42,778 bases of DNA from Gammaproteobacteria bacterium (lineage in GTDB: Bacteria > Pseudomonadota > Gammaproteobacteria > Pseudomonadales > Pseudohongiellaceae): the NCBI GenBank assembly GCA_002700775.1, contig PAEL01000019.1, forward strand, positions 1 to 42,778, read 5' to 3'. Each line of letters opens with the position of its first letter. Position 1 is the stretch's first letter. The position numbers were made by a program, and so were the translations under genes. Under the pieces are notes generated by a model. That model worked only from the letters and a program-made list of their open reading frames with translations. It was not told the origin of the DNA and ran no database searches. Shown one piece after another: positions 42,376-42,778 of the stretch.

Positions 42376-42778
42376 ATGAAAAATGTTTTTCTTTTAATCA
42401 TGTGGCTCTCGGTTGCAGTTAGTACTGTCTATGCTCAGCATGATAGCGAAAAAAATAACGCTGCTGATAAAAAGTTTGAGATAGGCGGGATTTCTATCTC
42501 CGCAGGTGAGACATACCGCGGCACACTAAAAGTGCCAAAAGGCGAAGATAACGTCGAAACTTTTATTCCTATCACCGTCCATCATGGAAGCAATACTGGC
42601 CCAGTTCTATCTTTGATATCTGGAATTCATGGCTCTGAATACGCTCCGATACTCTCCATGCAAAAATTAGCAGGACTTGTCGATCCAAGAAAATTAAGTG
42701 GCACGTTAATCATAGTTCATGTCGCTAACATTCCGGCATTCACCGCTCGTACCGTTTATTTAAGCCCAAACGATCTTA
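42376..42778 (+). CDS. Exported AstE/AspA-family protein, cut by window end
   Basis: First 134 codons only; the frame is open to the window end. AAAGG lies 8 nt before the ATG. Signal peptide about 1-20 (LLIMWLSVAVSTVYAQ). The mature part has GNTGPVLSLISGIHGSEYAP-like sequence (SNTGPVLSLISGIHGSEY), whose His and Glu are the first two zinc ligands of the succinylglutamate desuccinylase/aspartoacylase (M14-like) family, followed by LSGTLIIVHVANIPAF and RTVYLSPND. It would cleave an N-acyl amino acid or related amide outside the cytoplasm. The third zinc ligand and catalytic Glu lie beyond the edge. The 196-bp gap before it shows nothing clear. Confidence 0.85.
   Translation, partial: MKNVFLLIMWLSVAVSTVYAQHDSEKNNAADKKFEIGGISISAGETYRGTLKVPKGEDNVETFIPITVHHGSNTGPVLSLISGIHGSEYAPILSMQKLAGLVDPRKLSGTLIIVHVANIPAFTARTVYLSPNDL

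Overview
The window looks like the chromosome of an aerobic Gram-negative bacterium, most likely a marine gammaproteobacterium. The evidence is four TonB-dependent outer-membrane receptors, Fur-type boxes, Sec, Tat and lipoprotein signals, a quinohemoprotein dehydrogenase, and many exported hydrolases and small secreted proteins of kinds common in marine Gammaproteobacteria. The taxon is inferred from protein style only. I saw no rRNA, tRNA, insertion sequence, prophage gene or CRISPR array. By eye the G+C is moderate and even.

Layout. (1) 1-8.2 kb: a TonB-dependent receptor followed by a TPR-sulfotransferase, a divergent MarR regulator, and a small membrane protein-cysD-cysN operon making adenylylsulfate. 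Together they suggest sulfate activation feeding a sulfotransferase, though no APS kinase gene is here. (2) 8.2-11.5 kb: a PnuC-family transporter overlapping a NadR-like P-loop kinase, then a TPP riboswitch with its own promoter controlling a TonB-dependent receptor: a thiamine uptake locus. (3) 11.5-12.7 kb: a lone purK that resembles Bacteroidetes enzymes. (4) 13-18.4 kb: an exported alpha/beta-hydrolase fused to a PD40 beta-propeller, divergent from a TetR regulator with two matching operators between them; two exported proteins of unknown function; another hydrolase. (5) 18.7-22.9 kb: a Fur-controlled siderophore receptor with a strong terminator, then a Tat-exported PhoD-like phosphatase. 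(6) 23-30.7 kb: a hydrolase-rich stretch with an alpha/beta-hydrolase fold protein carrying Ala at the nucleophile position, a membrane-anchored hydrolase, an SRAP/HMCES-like protein with an altered active site, and a co-directional run of tannase-like esterase, DmpA-like peptidase, GFA-family protein and exported haloalkane dehalogenase, then a convergent ABM-domain gene. (7) 31-36.9 kb: quinohemoprotein, a second Fur-controlled promoter with two small genes, two small exported proteins on the minus strand, a GST, a DUF4149-like membrane protein and a RidA-family lipoprotein. (8) 36.9-42.8 kb: a ToxR-like membrane-bound winged-helix regulator, helically phased ATTAAC repeats, a siderophore-type receptor, a PepSY membrane protein, and the start of an exported AstE/AspA-family protein cut by the window edge.

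Themes: uptake of scarce nutrients (iron chelates, thiamine, unidentified substrates) through TonB-dependent receptors, each with its own local regulatory signal, combined with periplasmic ester, amide and halide hydrolysis. The most unusual points are the hydrolase-propeller fusion with paired TetR operators, the membrane regulator next to phased repeats and a TonB receptor, the lipid-anchored RidA, and the two proteins with substituted catalytic residues. Several starts were moved to internal ATG codons on ribosome-binding-site or family evidence; these are noted in each entry.
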